Made by a program: the position numbers and the translations under genes. The notes under the pieces were generated by a model that did no database searches, was not told the origin of the DNA, and saw only the letters and a list, made by a program, of their open reading frames with translations. This document shows positions 1 through 8,849 of a DNA stretch of 64,000 nucleotides, piece by piece. The stretch is taken from assembly GCF_042665075.1 (NCBI RefSeq), contig NZ_JBHTBR010000002.1:682001-746000 (forward strand), written 5' to 3'. Origin of the DNA: Hirschia litorea. GTDB lineage: Bacteria; Pseudomonadota; Alphaproteobacteria; Caulobacterales; Hyphomonadaceae. Every line of letters starts with the position of its first letter. Position 1 is the first letter of the stretch.

Positions 1-73
1 TCAACGCGTCATTCAAGGTGATCATGAAAAACGCATTGAAAAAGTAACAACTCGTCCGGGAAAGGAGGCTTAA
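1..73 (+). CDS. scoA: 3-oxoacid CoA-transferase subunit A, C-terminal end (partial)
   Basis: The first bases read in frame into a TAA at 71-73 and encode a C-terminal tail including IQGDHEKRIEKVTTRPG, which resembles the end of succinyl-CoA:3-ketoacid CoA-transferase alpha subunits. The gene begins outside the window. It lies two bases upstream of the beta-subunit ATG, and its last codons carry that gene's Shine-Dalgarno sequence (AAAGGAGG), so the two subunits are almost certainly co-translated. The family moves CoA from succinyl-CoA to acetoacetate, feeding ketone bodies into central metabolism. The call rests on about 23 residues plus the adjacent beta subunit. Confidence 0.85.
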   Translation, partial: QRVIQGDHEKRIEKVTTRPGKEA

Positions 74-75
74 TC

Positions 76-705
76 ATGGCTTGGGATCGTAACCAAATGG
101 CTGCACGCGCAGCTCGAGAACTTCAAGACGGTTTCTATGTAAATCTTGGAATAGGCATTCCTACCTTAGTCTCCAATTATATTCCTGAAGGTGTCGACGT
201 CACACTTCAATCTGAGAATGGAATGTTAGGAATGGGCCCCTTCCCGTTTGAAGGCGAAGAAGATGCAGATTTAATAAACGCCGGAAAGCAAACTATAACT
301 GAGCTGGACCGGACTAGCTTTTTCTCTTCTTCTACTTCTTTTGCAATGATCCGAGGTGGTCACATCAACCTAGCAATACTAGGCGCAATGGAAGTTGCTG
401 AAAATGGCGACCTCGCAAATTGGATGATTCCCGGCAAGCTCGTTAAAGGCATGGGCGGCGCTATGGATCTCGTTGCAGGTGTCCAGCGCATAATTGTTGT
501 GATGGACCATGCTAATAAGCGTGGAGAGTCAAAATTATTGAAAGAATGCACGCTTCCGCTAACAGGAAAAGGTGTCGTAGACAGGATCATCACTGACCTA
601 GGCGTTTTCGATGTTGTTGAAGGCGGCTTAAAGGTTATTGAGCTAGCTCCTGATGTATCAATGGAAGAAGTTCGCACTAAAACCATAGCGAAATTGGTAG
701 ACTAA
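76..705 (+). CDS. scoB: 3-oxoacid CoA-transferase subunit B
   Basis: A 209-residue protein of normal length for the beta subunit of a family I CoA-transferase. The SENG motif (residues 46-49) holds the glutamate (E47) that in this family forms the glutamyl-CoA thioester; it is followed by GMLGMGPFP and later GGAMDLVAG, both typical. The enzyme works with the upstream alpha subunit to activate acetoacetate to acetoacetyl-CoA. A strong AAAGGAGG precedes the ATG. Four bases downstream starts a hydroxybutyrate dehydrogenase, making a compact ketone-body/PHB-degradation operon. The name scoB rather than atoA is a choice based on family resemblance; substrate preference is not visible. Confidence 0.92.
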   Translation: MAWDRNQMAARAARELQDGFYVNLGIGIPTLVSNYIPEGVDVTLQSENGMLGMGPFPFEGEEDADLINAGKQTITELDRTSFFSSSTSFAMIRGGHINLAILGAMEVAENGDLANWMIPGKLVKGMGGAMDLVAGVQRIIVVMDHANKRGESKLLKECTLPLTGKGVVDRIITDLGVFDVVEGGLKVIELAPDVSMEEVRTKTIAKLVD

Positions 706-708
706 ATT

Positions 709-1521
709 ATGAACCAGCACCCATTGAGTGATTTTCTAAATCTTACAGGACTTAATGTTCTTGTGACGGGATCCACTAGTGGTATCGGGCAAGGTATCGC
801 AACTGGTCTCGCCTTAGCTGGGTGCAATGTAATGATAAACGGCATGGGAACGCCTTCCAAAATTGAGGCGTTCCGTGCCAATCTAGAAGCTTCATCCAAC
901 CGGAAAATAATATATTCCGATGCTGACTTAACGAAGCTAACAGAGATTGAAAAAATGTTTTCACATTTTGAAAAATCTTTGGGTGAAATACATGGCATCG
1001 TCAACAATGCCGGCATTCAGCACGTCGCTCCGATAGAGGAATTTCCCACCGATATGTGGGATAGGATTATAGCTCTAAATCTCAACTCGGTATTCCACAC
1101 GAGTCGACTTGCGTTCAAACAAATGAAGCAACGTAAATGGGGCCGAATTATCAATATATCATCGGCACATGGCCTTACGGCTTCCCCCTTTAAGTCCGCT
1201 TATGTCACGGCTAAGCATGGAGTAATGGGGTTCACAAAAACAGCAGCGCTGGAGGGAGCGGAATTTGGCATTCGAGTGAACGCAATTTGCCCAGGCTATG
1301 TGCGCACCCCTCTTGTTGAAAATCAAATCAACGATACTGCAAAAGCTCTTAACCTCCCTATAGATCAAGTCATCGAAACCGTCATGCTAGAACGTCAACC
1401 AACAAAAAAGTTCACTACAATAGAAGAAATAGCTCGAATGACGTGTTTTCTCATGTCAGACGCAGCTCCGAGTATTACCGGTGCTGATATAAAAATGGAG
1501 GGTGGTTGGACCGCCCTATAA
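709..1521 (+). CDS. bdhA: 3-hydroxybutyrate dehydrogenase (SDR family)
   Basis: A 270-residue short-chain dehydrogenase. The NAD-binding TGxxxGIG motif is at residues 20-27, the NNAG motif is followed by IQHVAPIEEFP, the catalytic YxxxK is Y165/K169, and the C-terminus is GADIKMEGGWTAL. The IQHVAPIEEFP stretch and the GGWTA end are characteristic of NAD-dependent D-3-hydroxybutyrate dehydrogenases. The family oxidises 3-hydroxybutyrate to acetoacetate, the substrate of the CoA-transferase encoded four bases upstream. A short N-terminal extension precedes the usual start; ATG 709 is the only good start directly after scoB. Another SDR substrate is possible but the context strongly supports this one. 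Confidence 0.88.
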   Translation: MNQHPLSDFLNLTGLNVLVTGSTSGIGQGIATGLALAGCNVMINGMGTPSKIEAFRANLEASSNRKIIYSDADLTKLTEIEKMFSHFEKSLGEIHGIVNNAGIQHVAPIEEFPTDMWDRIIALNLNSVFHTSRLAFKQMKQRKWGRIINISSAHGLTASPFKSAYVTAKHGVMGFTKTAALEGAEFGIRVNAICPGYVRTPLVENQINDTAKALNLPIDQVIETVMLERQPTKKFTTIEEIARMTCFLMSDAAPSITGADIKMEGGWTAL

Positions 1522-1559
1522 ACATTCAATACAGTTCAAAAATAAAGAGTAATACATAA

Positions 1560-1985
1560 GTGGTCAGCTCTCCTTTTTCGAATATCCCTGAAGGGTTTCA
1601 TATTCTTCAAAGTCGTGGACCATTTGCAGACCTGAATGGTCCATTTTATCGCAAATTGCCCAATGCTGGAGACACAGCAACCGTTTTTGGGTTTCTCCCC
1701 TTAGAACGACACGCGAATAGTTTAGGCTTTGTACATGGCGGTATGATTTCTACTTTGCTTGACGGTTTTATGGCGCAAGCAATTGCAGAATCTTACAAAC
1801 GAAAATTGGTGACCCTCACACTCAACATAGAGTTTAAGCATGTCATCCCTATTCACCGATGGGTTCAAGCAGATATTGAACTAAACGAAATTGAAAAGAA
1901 CGTGATCTCTGGCGTAGCTTCTCTAAGTTCACGCAATCGAACATGCGCCACAGCAAAAGCAACCTTCAGATTATTCAACCGCTAA
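1560..1985 (+). CDS. PaaI-type hotdog-fold thioesterase
   Basis: A 141-residue protein with the hotdog thioesterase pattern: HANSLGFVHGGMISTLLD contains the HGG motif of PaaI/YdiI-like acyl-CoA thioesterases, followed by the central helix and a core strand (LTLNIEFKHVIP). These enzymes hydrolyse acyl-CoA or aryl-CoA thioesters in the cytoplasm. It starts with GTG 38 bases after the dehydrogenase and is probably the last gene of the ketone-body operon, perhaps releasing CoA from dead-end intermediates (inference). The actual substrate cannot be read from the sequence. It converges tail to tail, without a gap, on the TSUP gene. Confidence 0.82.
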   Translation: MVSSPFSNIPEGFHILQSRGPFADLNGPFYRKLPNAGDTATVFGFLPLERHANSLGFVHGGMISTLLDGFMAQAIAESYKRKLVTLTLNIEFKHVIPIHRWVQADIELNEIEKNVISGVASLSSRNRTCATAKATFRLFNR

Positions 1986-2810
1986 TCACCCAAAGATGAC
2001 CTTTCTTAGCATATTCAATGCGGTCAGTATCAACAACACACCAAAAACACGGCGTAACAACCCACCATTCATTCCGTGTGCGATCCGAGCACCTAAAGGT
2101 GCAAGTGTTGTAGTCATCAAAGCTATCAGAACAAAACCTGGCAGACTTAAATATCCCATAGAATACGGTGGGAGGTTTTCAACTGACCCCCCACTATATG
2201 CATAACCAAGTGCAGCCGGCAGACCAATAGCAGCACCAAAACCTGCACTCGTCCCTATAGCCTGATGAATAGGACGGCCAAACAAAACAAGCGTTGTTAC
2301 ACCAAAGACACCGCCACCTATCCCCATTAGAGAAGAGCAAATGCCTATAATCGTCGAAATAGCCCAACTGACCGGTCCACGTGGAACATCATCGGATAGC
2401 CGCCATGTAGGCCGACCAAATATCAATTGAGCAGCAAGCAAAAGAGCAATACTTCCGAAGAAAATTGTCAAAGCCCGACCCGAAATAATTGATGCCAGAA
2501 AGCTTCCACCAAGTGCACCAAGCATAATACAGGGTGCCCATTCCTTTAGTATTCTCCAATCTACAGCCCCCTTTGAATGATGGGACATAACAGACCGTAC
2601 TGAAGTAGCAATTATAGTTGCTAAGGACGTACCCACAGATACATGCATGGCTGTCTCGCCATAGCCCAATGAGCTTAATGTGAAATACAGTGCTGGCACG
2701 ATAATTACACCGCCTCCAACACCGAACATACCAGCAGCAATCCCTGCGCCTGCACCTGCTGCCAGCAAGGCTAGGAGTAAATTACTATTCTCGATCAGTA
2801 TATTCCACAT
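1986..2810 (-). CDS. TSUP-family (TauE/SafE) membrane permease
   Basis: About 274 residues with roughly eight hydrophobic segments and two glycine-rich repeats (AAGMFGVGGGVIIVPAL near the N-terminus and SLMGIGGGVFGVTTL in the second half). This internal duplication is the hallmark of the TSUP/DUF81 family. Characterised members export sulfite, sulfoacetate or other organosulfur anions, but most are uncharacterised and no substrate is inferred. The longest frame begins with TTG at 2822; the ATG at 2810 is preferred because a GGAA-type ribosome site precedes it. The gene sits alone between the thioesterase (convergent) and the desaturase terminator. Confidence 0.88.
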   Translation of the reverse strand: MWNILIENSNLLLALLAAGAGAGIAAGMFGVGGGVIIVPALYFTLSSLGYGETAMHVSVGTSLATIIATSVRSVMSHHSKGAVDWRILKEWAPCIMLGALGGSFLASIISGRALTIFFGSIALLLAAQLIFGRPTWRLSDDVPRGPVSWAISTIIGICSSLMGIGGGVFGVTTLVLFGRPIHQAIGTSAGFGAAIGLPAALGYAYSGGSVENLPPYSMGYLSLPGFVLIALMTTTLAPLGARIAHGMNGGLLRRVFGVLLILTALNMLRKVIFG

Positions 2811-2854
2811 CCCATATTCCAATGTTCAAAGGCGATTCACAAACAGAAACACAA

Positions 2855-2886
2855 TAAAAAAAGCCGCTATATCAATAGCGACTTTT
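2855..2886 (-). terminator. Intrinsic terminator after the desaturase gene
   Basis: A near-perfect hairpin (arms 2859-2870 and 2875-2886, one mismatch, 4-base loop) is followed, reading the minus strand, by a run of T residues. It lies between the desaturase stop at 2911 and the TSUP start at 2810, so it ends the desaturase transcript. Confidence 0.75.
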
Positions 2887-2910
2887 CTAACTAGAGCTCA
2901 AACTTTAAAT

Positions 2911-3930
2911 TCAAGCAGTTGCAGATATCTGCTTGCGGAATTGACGAAATGATATCATTCGATCATTTTTTTCATCCCACAGCGTCAATGGAACACACTT
3001 AAAACTCTCAATAAAAGTAAGTCGGTTCATCTCTTTAAGTTGCGGATGATCTTTTAAGACCTTAGGCAAACGGTAAAATGGGATTTTACTCGCTGCATGA
3101 TGAACATGGTGAATACCAATATACCCCGTAAGCCAACTGAAAGGCTGAGGTAGATCGTAAAAAGAACTTCCTTGAAGCGCACCGTCAGTATGGTTCCAGT
3201 TTTTGTTTCTAAACCAAAGAACATCTTCAAACTGATGCTGGACGTAAAACAGCCAAACGCCCCAAACAGCCGCAAGAAAGACTGATGGAATAAACACCGC
3301 TAATAAAGGTGCCCAACCAAGTGTTGCAACAATAAGCCACCCAAATCCTAAGATAGAAAGATTAGTTCCAATAGCACTTACCCACGGTCTCCATCCCTCT
3401 TTCATTATTCCAGATGGAATACGGTGCTCTAGAAAGAACATGTAGATAGGGCCAATTATAAAGAGCGTAATAGGGTGACGATACGCTCTATACCCGAATT
3501 TATTGAGTGGGCTAAGTGCCTGATACTCTTCTACAGTCAAAGTATCGATAGCCCCTAAACCACGACGATCCAGATTCCCTGATGCAGCGTGATGAATAGC
3601 GTGCGTGCGCCGCCAAACATCATACGGTGTCAATGTTATAATACCAACGACACGACCCACCCAATTGTTTAGGGTTGGTGACTTAAAGAATGCGTGATGT
3701 CCACAATCATGTTGGATGAGAAACATCCGAACTAAGAAAATACTCGCAGGTACACATAGCAATAATGCAAGCCAAATCATTCCCGATACAGAAGCCCAGA
3801 AGGCAGCGCTCCACATTGCCATTAAAGGCAATAAGGTAAGCAATAATTCTGCTACTGAATTCTTTAGATCAGGTTTTTGGTAGGCTGAAAGTATTTTCCG
3901 CCATGCCGGCTGTTTTGTTTCAGTCGTCAT
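2911..3930 (-). CDS. Membrane fatty acid desaturase (acyl-lipid type)
   Basis: A 339-residue integral membrane protein carrying the three histidine boxes of the di-iron desaturase superfamily: HDCGHH (74-79), HAIHH (110-114) and HHVHH (274-278). Hydrophobic segments lie before box 1 (about 30-70) and between boxes 2 and 3 (about 150-230). The spacing matches acyl-lipid desaturases (DesA/COG3239), which introduce double bases-resistant cis double bonds into membrane acyl chains with O2 and an electron donor; a carotenoid or other lipid hydroxylase/desaturase role is possible. No ferredoxin or reductase gene is adjacent. It is monocistronic, with its own terminator. Confidence 0.88.
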   Translation of the reverse strand: MTTETKQPAWRKILSAYQKPDLKNSVAELLLTLLPLMAMWSAAFWASVSGMIWLALLLCVPASIFLVRMFLIQHDCGHHAFFKSPTLNNWVGRVVGIITLTPYDVWRRTHAIHHAASGNLDRRGLGAIDTLTVEEYQALSPLNKFGYRAYRHPITLFIIGPIYMFFLEHRIPSGIMKEGWRPWVSAIGTNLSILGFGWLIVATLGWAPLLAVFIPSVFLAAVWGVWLFYVQHQFEDVLWFRNKNWNHTDGALQGSSFYDLPQPFSWLTGYIGIHHVHHAASKIPFYRLPKVLKDHPQLKEMNRLTFIESFKCVPLTLWDEKNDRMISFRQFRKQISATA

Positions 3931-4133
3931 ACGGTCTCTATCTCTTACAGGCCGCAGCCTTCACTCTAAACCAAGTACCAAATCATCACTCTCGAACCAA
4001 CTGGCATTTGAGCGTTGATCTAGCCAGCTCCCTCATGGAGCCTTAACTTACTGTCTAATGTTATGCCAGATTCAGTCAAGTAGCTGTCGCGGAGTTTACT
4101 GCACTTTGATAAACTCCACGCTATAAAAGCGAT

Positions 4134-5051
4134 TTAGCTATTTGTATTCCCACCCGCTCTAAGGCAAGCAAGATGCATTTTGGAAGCTAAACTCCCACGG
4201 CAAACACGCTCTTCTGGTGTATTATAGCAAGAATCATTCGGGCTTAAGTTCATGGCGACTGCCATTTGAGCCAAGAGTTCACCCGAATCTTTCCCATAGG
4301 GTACCAATTTCCCATTTGCATCCCTATTGATACTCAAACCAACGCGACGATTAATCTGCGTAACAGCTTTATCAATCTCGCATGCTGATGCAAAAAGACT
4401 CCGTTCAATTGCCGAAGATGTAATATCTCCCTCAGAAGCATCTTTTGCCAAATATACAGGCCATTGCGTGGCAACGTGAGACTTCATAGATTGTGTTAGG
4501 CTTCTTGTTGTATCCCAATCTATTTGAACTGAGTTATCCTGCCTCGCAATCATATCCAACACTCCCGCAGCGCGACGTGAGAATATGGTAGAATCATGTA
4601 AACGTGCCACTGAGCACATTCGTGCGTCATTAGTCGTCGTACAGAGCGTTTTTACATCATCTATGGAATCTTTGGCTGCTGTGTAGGTATTCCCCTCTCC
4701 TTCGTCCGTGATCACGTCGACTAGAAGAACTCTCGCCTCCATTTCTAAAAAACGACACCCAAGAGCATCTTCAGGTCGCGAGGAACCAGCAATACTGTCT
4801 GTTTTCCCAATAAAACTCTCAATTTCGGGTTTCAATTCGAGAGCTGCAACATCTCTATCTGGGGCCGCAGCCAGGCTATCTTTGATGGCCTCTAATGTTT
4901 TAAAATCATTCCCATAATTACACGTCCCACTTTGCTCAATCGTATTTGTAAAGCTTGTGTCCGATGTAGACGGCGTATCAGTTGTAGCACAACCTGTCGC
5001 AAAAATCAGAAGTGAAACAGCACTTACTTTATTCAACAGTTTGACATTCAT
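4134..5051 (-). CDS. Predicted lipoprotein of unknown function
   Basis: A 305-residue protein with a lipoprotein signal peptide: a short basic start, a hydrophobic stretch, then the lipobox FATGC with the lipidated cysteine at about residue 21. The mature part is hydrophilic, with about nine further cysteines, some of which could form disulfides in the periplasm. I do not recognise the family. A GGGGAG ribosome site precedes the ATG at 5051. It is the third and last gene of a minus-strand operon beginning with the membrane protein at 8523, which suggests an envelope-associated system (inference). Confidence 0.6.
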   Translation of the reverse strand: MNVKLLNKVSAVSLLIFATGCATTDTPSTSDTSFTNTIEQSGTCNYGNDFKTLEAIKDSLAAAPDRDVAALELKPEIESFIGKTDSIAGSSRPEDALGCRFLEMEARVLLVDVITDEGEGNTYTAAKDSIDDVKTLCTTTNDARMCSVARLHDSTIFSRRAAGVLDMIARQDNSVQIDWDTTRSLTQSMKSHVATQWPVYLAKDASEGDITSSAIERSLFASACEIDKAVTQINRRVGLSINRDANGKLVPYGKDSGELLAQMAVAMNLSPNDSCYNTPEERVCRGSLASKMHLACLRAGGNTNS

Positions 5052-5118
5052 AGTCTTCTCCCCTTGCCGCAGGGGGAATTTACAAAATTCAACCTACGGC
5101 TAATTTCAGCTACACCTC

Positions 5119-7119
5119 TTAGTTGACATAACTCAGCGCGTCCCCACGCAAAGCCTCGACAATGTCTTCCACACTTATTTGATCGACAGCTCCAGGACCA
5201 AATTCTAATATATGCGCTACGAAATATTTATACACGTAGAGCCATTCATCAGCATTCATCGTTGTTCGAGTATCTTCTGAACTAGAAACTGCATTTAACT
5301 TGTCGATAAATTTTCCTAATTCTTGGACATGCGCACGCTGTCCGTTTTCATCTTGAACAGTTAAAGATCGAACCAAATTTGCATTGGCAGCTTTAATAGT
5401 TGCCATTAATGCCTCTCGCAAAGTTTCACCAAACAAAACGCTTCCGGCCCTACGTCCCTCTGCCTGCAAAAGCGTACCCGCTTTTGAAAGTACGTGCTGC
5501 ACAAGCGTTAGCCCAATCTCATGAGACACTCCTTCACTTGCATCGACTGAGAATAATACTCCCGGGTTACGCGCCGCCGTCATTGTCATCACAGACACAA
5601 CTGAGCGCCAATCTTGTGCATTCAACAACCCTAGATCATCGCTGGATATTGCAGCCGCCGCAACGCGCGCAATCTCTTTAACTTCGGAATTAGCCGACCG
5701 TCCTGTCGCCATATGTGGATTAGAAGCAATATGCCCCGCCATTACTTTTAATAGGTCGACCGCCTGATCACGTGTAAAGATTTGAGCGAGAACATCATCG
5801 CGACCGCCACCAGATACTCCTATTTTTAATCCCTGCATTAAATCCGCAAACAAATGACTATAAATATCAGCCCATGCACCATCCCAATTTGCATCGCCCG
5901 CTTTGGCTTGAATACGAGCTGTCCCGTATTCTCCAGCGACTTGAAACGCTGCAGAAATGACTTCTGCACCAAACCCAGAATCTATATCAAATGGAGGTGG
6001 TGCCATGTTTTGCATCACCCCTGCCATGTTTTGTAAAAACTGTCGCGCTGAGTTAGTTTCTAAAGACGCCCCACGCATAAACAATTCTGGACGCGCTGAT
6101 GCTGTTTTGAGTGCTGCATCATATATCTTCAACACGCCAACTTCAGACAAAGCATCAACCACGTTGAAGACATTGGGGCGAATAGACACTGCATCAGCTA
6201 ACACAGTGCGAGTAATGACGCCCATAAGCTTTTCGGAACGCGCATCTCCTTTGAAGAACGCATCCGCATTATTGTTTATAGCCGTTAAAGCACCATGCGC
6301 CATTGGACCTGTAAGAACACGCGTCAGTTTTTCATGAGCAAGAAACTCTAATCCCTCACTCTGTTCTACTTCCAACTTCAAGGGTTCTATGACTCCAGTA
6401 ATCATTGGACGCCATCGCTCTTCCGAAGTTATCAATTCTGGATGTTGAGAAACCGAAACTAAAGCCGAATGCACGAATGTTTTTACAAGCCGTTCACCAA
6501 AGCCTTCAGCGCCGCCTCCATCTAGTTTTATACGGTCTACCAATCCATCAAGGTTTGGAATCAAAGCATTGAGAATGTTCTCAGCTTTTCTATCAAACCC
6601 GAGTACTTCAGGTTGCGTGCCTATCACATCCAGTGCGACATCCGCCAATTCCAAACCGAAACGTGCCCAACCTGTTGGTTTTGAGTTGGATAACCACTCG
6701 CGGTGAATATATTGGATACGGGGGTCCATAGACGCATTTCGGATGATCCTGCTATCTACAGATTCTGGTATCTCGCTTCTAACCGCATCATATAGAATAT
6801 CCACACACGTCGCGACCTGTTTCCTTTGGCGCGCGCACACTGGAAGCAATTCCATAGCATCGCCAGACAGCAAACTGTCCTTGGTAAACAAAGTATCAAG
6901 TTCACCACTTGGTTCACAATGATGATGCAAGTCTTTGCGCCTGTAGACAAAGTCAACAGCCATCCATTCGATTTCGTCATTGTCATGGATGGGAAAGTTA
7001 TTTGTAAGTACAGAAAAGTCCTGCTGCAGCAACTGGTCTCTTCGCGCATTTCTTGCAGCTTTTCCAAGCTTAATTACGCCGGAAACTGCAGTTAAGAAAA
7101 GCGTTGGAGACAAGATCAT
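5119..7119 (-). CDS. Conserved-looking 666-residue protein of unknown function
   Basis: A large, mostly helical-looking, alanine-rich protein with no clear signal peptide beyond a mildly hydrophobic N-terminus (MILSPTLFLTAVSGVIKLGKAARNARRDQLL). That start could anchor it weakly to the membrane. No catalytic motif, nucleotide-binding loop or recognisable domain was found. Repeated segments rich in Ala, Asp and Val suggest an all-alpha scaffold (inference). The AGAGG site 10 bases before ATG 7119 supports the start. It begins 12 bases after the membrane protein gene ends, so the two are translated from one transcript. Function unknown. Confidence 0.6.
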   Translation of the reverse strand: MILSPTLFLTAVSGVIKLGKAARNARRDQLLQQDFSVLTNNFPIHDNDEIEWMAVDFVYRRKDLHHHCEPSGELDTLFTKDSLLSGDAMELLPVCARQRKQVATCVDILYDAVRSEIPESVDSRIIRNASMDPRIQYIHREWLSNSKPTGWARFGLELADVALDVIGTQPEVLGFDRKAENILNALIPNLDGLVDRIKLDGGGAEGFGERLVKTFVHSALVSVSQHPELITSEERWRPMITGVIEPLKLEVEQSEGLEFLAHEKLTRVLTGPMAHGALTAINNNADAFFKGDARSEKLMGVITRTVLADAVSIRPNVFNVVDALSEVGVLKIYDAALKTASARPELFMRGASLETNSARQFLQNMAGVMQNMAPPPFDIDSGFGAEVISAAFQVAGEYGTARIQAKAGDANWDGAWADIYSHLFADLMQGLKIGVSGGGRDDVLAQIFTRDQAVDLLKVMAGHIASNPHMATGRSANSEVKEIARVAAAAISSDDLGLLNAQDWRSVVSVMTMTAARNPGVLFSVDASEGVSHEIGLTLVQHVLSKAGTLLQAEGRRAGSVLFGETLREALMATIKAANANLVRSLTVQDENGQRAHVQELGKFIDKLNAVSSSEDTRTTMNADEWLYVYKYFVAHILEFGPGAVDQISVEDIVEALRGDALSYVN

Positions 7120-7131
7120 CGTTACGTGCCT

Positions 7132-8523
7132 CTAACCTCTATATTTTCTGAAACTGCCTTGCGTACCAGATGGTGATTGCAAAGTATCCGCTGATAAAAC
7201 CTGCTGTCTAGGTGGTGGACCTGGACGAGAAGGCATTTCTCCCAAAGTCACACCTTCGTTAGGTTGTTTCACCGGAATTGAAGGAGACTTAAATTTCAGA
7301 AAATCAACGCTAGGGCTTTCGTTCGCGGTTTCACTCTTGCTGCTACCCGTAACAGTCTCATTCACATCACGCCCGGACACTGTTAAAAACGCATCGGTCA
7401 ATAAATCTAAATCAGGCTCAGCACTTGGGTTTGCTAATGATCCTTTGAAATCCCGTGGACGTCGCACTTCACCTGAAACGGTATAAGGCTTAGCCTCATT
7501 GGGTGCAACTCTAGCAGCACTCCCAGTCCCTGCATTGCGAAGTGCAAAAGATGCCATTGCGCGAAATAAGTTGAACCAGAACGTCGCGCCTAAACCTATC
7601 AATCCGGCGGTTGCGATCATTCCCAACAACCACTGAAAACCTTCAGGTGTTAGAATACGCGGAATAGCTTTGCTTTCGTATAAGCCAAACAAGTTTACTG
7701 ATTCAGTAAATGTTTTGACATCACAATTGGGGCTCTCTGGCGTATCACAGTATGGGAAGAAATCACGACCAACTGGAAAGCCTGCATTTGAAAGAATCCG
7801 AAAGTCAGACGATATGGTTGAAGCCATTCCAGTGGCTGCACCATTTTGTCCTTGAGCGAATGTAGCTTCTTGCACCTTTTGGGCAATAAACCCATCCAAA
7901 GCCTCTTCAGTGCTAAATGTATTCAGCACACCATTTAATGCGCTTTGGTTGGTTGCCAAATGAGAGTAGATCGCCAGCGCGTTCACATTCCCAAGTGAAA
8001 CGATGAGCAAAGCAACAATTGTCGTTAAAACCTTAGCTCGTGCTCTAAAGTATTCTGATTGCCCAGCTCCATAGCGATCAAATTCATATACAAGCCTGTT
8101 CAGCGATTGCTTTACTTGTGGTCGGCTCATTGATGACAAACGTTGACCATAATCTGTTTGCGTTAGTTGTTCTACAAACTGTAACTTGGATAGGTTCTCA
8201 AACCGACGACGAAACACATTAAGAACAGGGATATTGGCCAACCACCACCAACGCCCTTTCCCTCCATAGGCTGGGCTACGTGTCATCTGTTTCGCAAATT
8301 GTGAGGCACGTTTACTCGCGCCTCCTTCCAACCCTTGCCGCACATCAGGATATTCAGGGTCAAGCGGCATAACAACACCATCGTGGAGCGCCCGCAACAT
8401 TTCCTGCAGCCCACCACCACGTAAAGCAAAGCCTTTATGAATAGCTTCCACTACCACCGACGCAATCGTCGACATCACAGCCATAATGCCCGCAAAGGCA
8501 AAAAGTGCGAGAATCCAATTCAT
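7132..8523 (-). CDS. Predicted inner-membrane protein of unknown function
   Basis: About 463 residues. There is a hydrophobic N-terminal segment (roughly residues 3-25), another near 145-170 (TTIVALLIVSLGNVNALAIY) and one near 290-320 (LLGMIATAGLIGLGATFWFN), followed by a long Pro/Ser-rich, probably disordered cytoplasmic tail. The longest frame starts at 8583, but ATG 8523 is preferred because a GAGGGGA site precedes it and translation then begins directly with the membrane segment. It is the promoter-proximal gene of the operon with the 666-residue protein and the lipoprotein. I do not recognise the family; a scaffold role is only a guess. Confidence 0.6.
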   Translation of the reverse strand: MNWILALFAFAGIMAVMSTIASVVVEAIHKGFALRGGGLQEMLRALHDGVVMPLDPEYPDVRQGLEGGASKRASQFAKQMTRSPAYGGKGRWWWLANIPVLNVFRRRFENLSKLQFVEQLTQTDYGQRLSSMSRPQVKQSLNRLVYEFDRYGAGQSEYFRARAKVLTTIVALLIVSLGNVNALAIYSHLATNQSALNGVLNTFSTEEALDGFIAQKVQEATFAQGQNGAATGMASTISSDFRILSNAGFPVGRDFFPYCDTPESPNCDVKTFTESVNLFGLYESKAIPRILTPEGFQWLLGMIATAGLIGLGATFWFNLFRAMASFALRNAGTGSAARVAPNEAKPYTVSGEVRRPRDFKGSLANPSAEPDLDLLTDAFLTVSGRDVNETVTGSSKSETANESPSVDFLKFKSPSIPVKQPNEGVTLGEMPSRPGPPPRQQVLSADTLQSPSGTQGSFRKYRG

Positions 8524-8849
8524 AATCCGTCCCCTCAGATGAACATCGAAAAGTCCTCTAGAGGTTAGACTATAGCCCAGCATGTGGTTGCCACAAGAAG
8601 AATGTTAAAAAAGTACAAACCACTTGGAGAAAATTCACATACTAGAATTCGCTTATTTGATGTGTGGATACGCGTTTTAACAGAATTAACTTGCTGAATA
8701 TGCACAATTATGCGGCTAGTGAAGGGAATGTTTTACCATTTGCGGCCTAAAGCCAACACAACACTACCAATTAATAGCTTTTCATTCTCTAAAGACAAAT
8801 TTTCGCATAGAACATCTACTTAGCCAATTCAGCGCTGTTGAAAGATCTC
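8524..8849. promoter_or_regulatory. Divergent intergenic region (326 bp)
   Basis: This AT-rich stretch separates two divergent operons, the unknown envelope operon on the minus strand and the transglutaminase/ligase operon on the plus strand. It must hold both promoters. I see no RNA gene, no credible ORF and no strong palindrome. A TTAACAGAATTAAC element lies near 8680, but its half-sites are too close to match a CtrA box. Confidence 0.5.
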
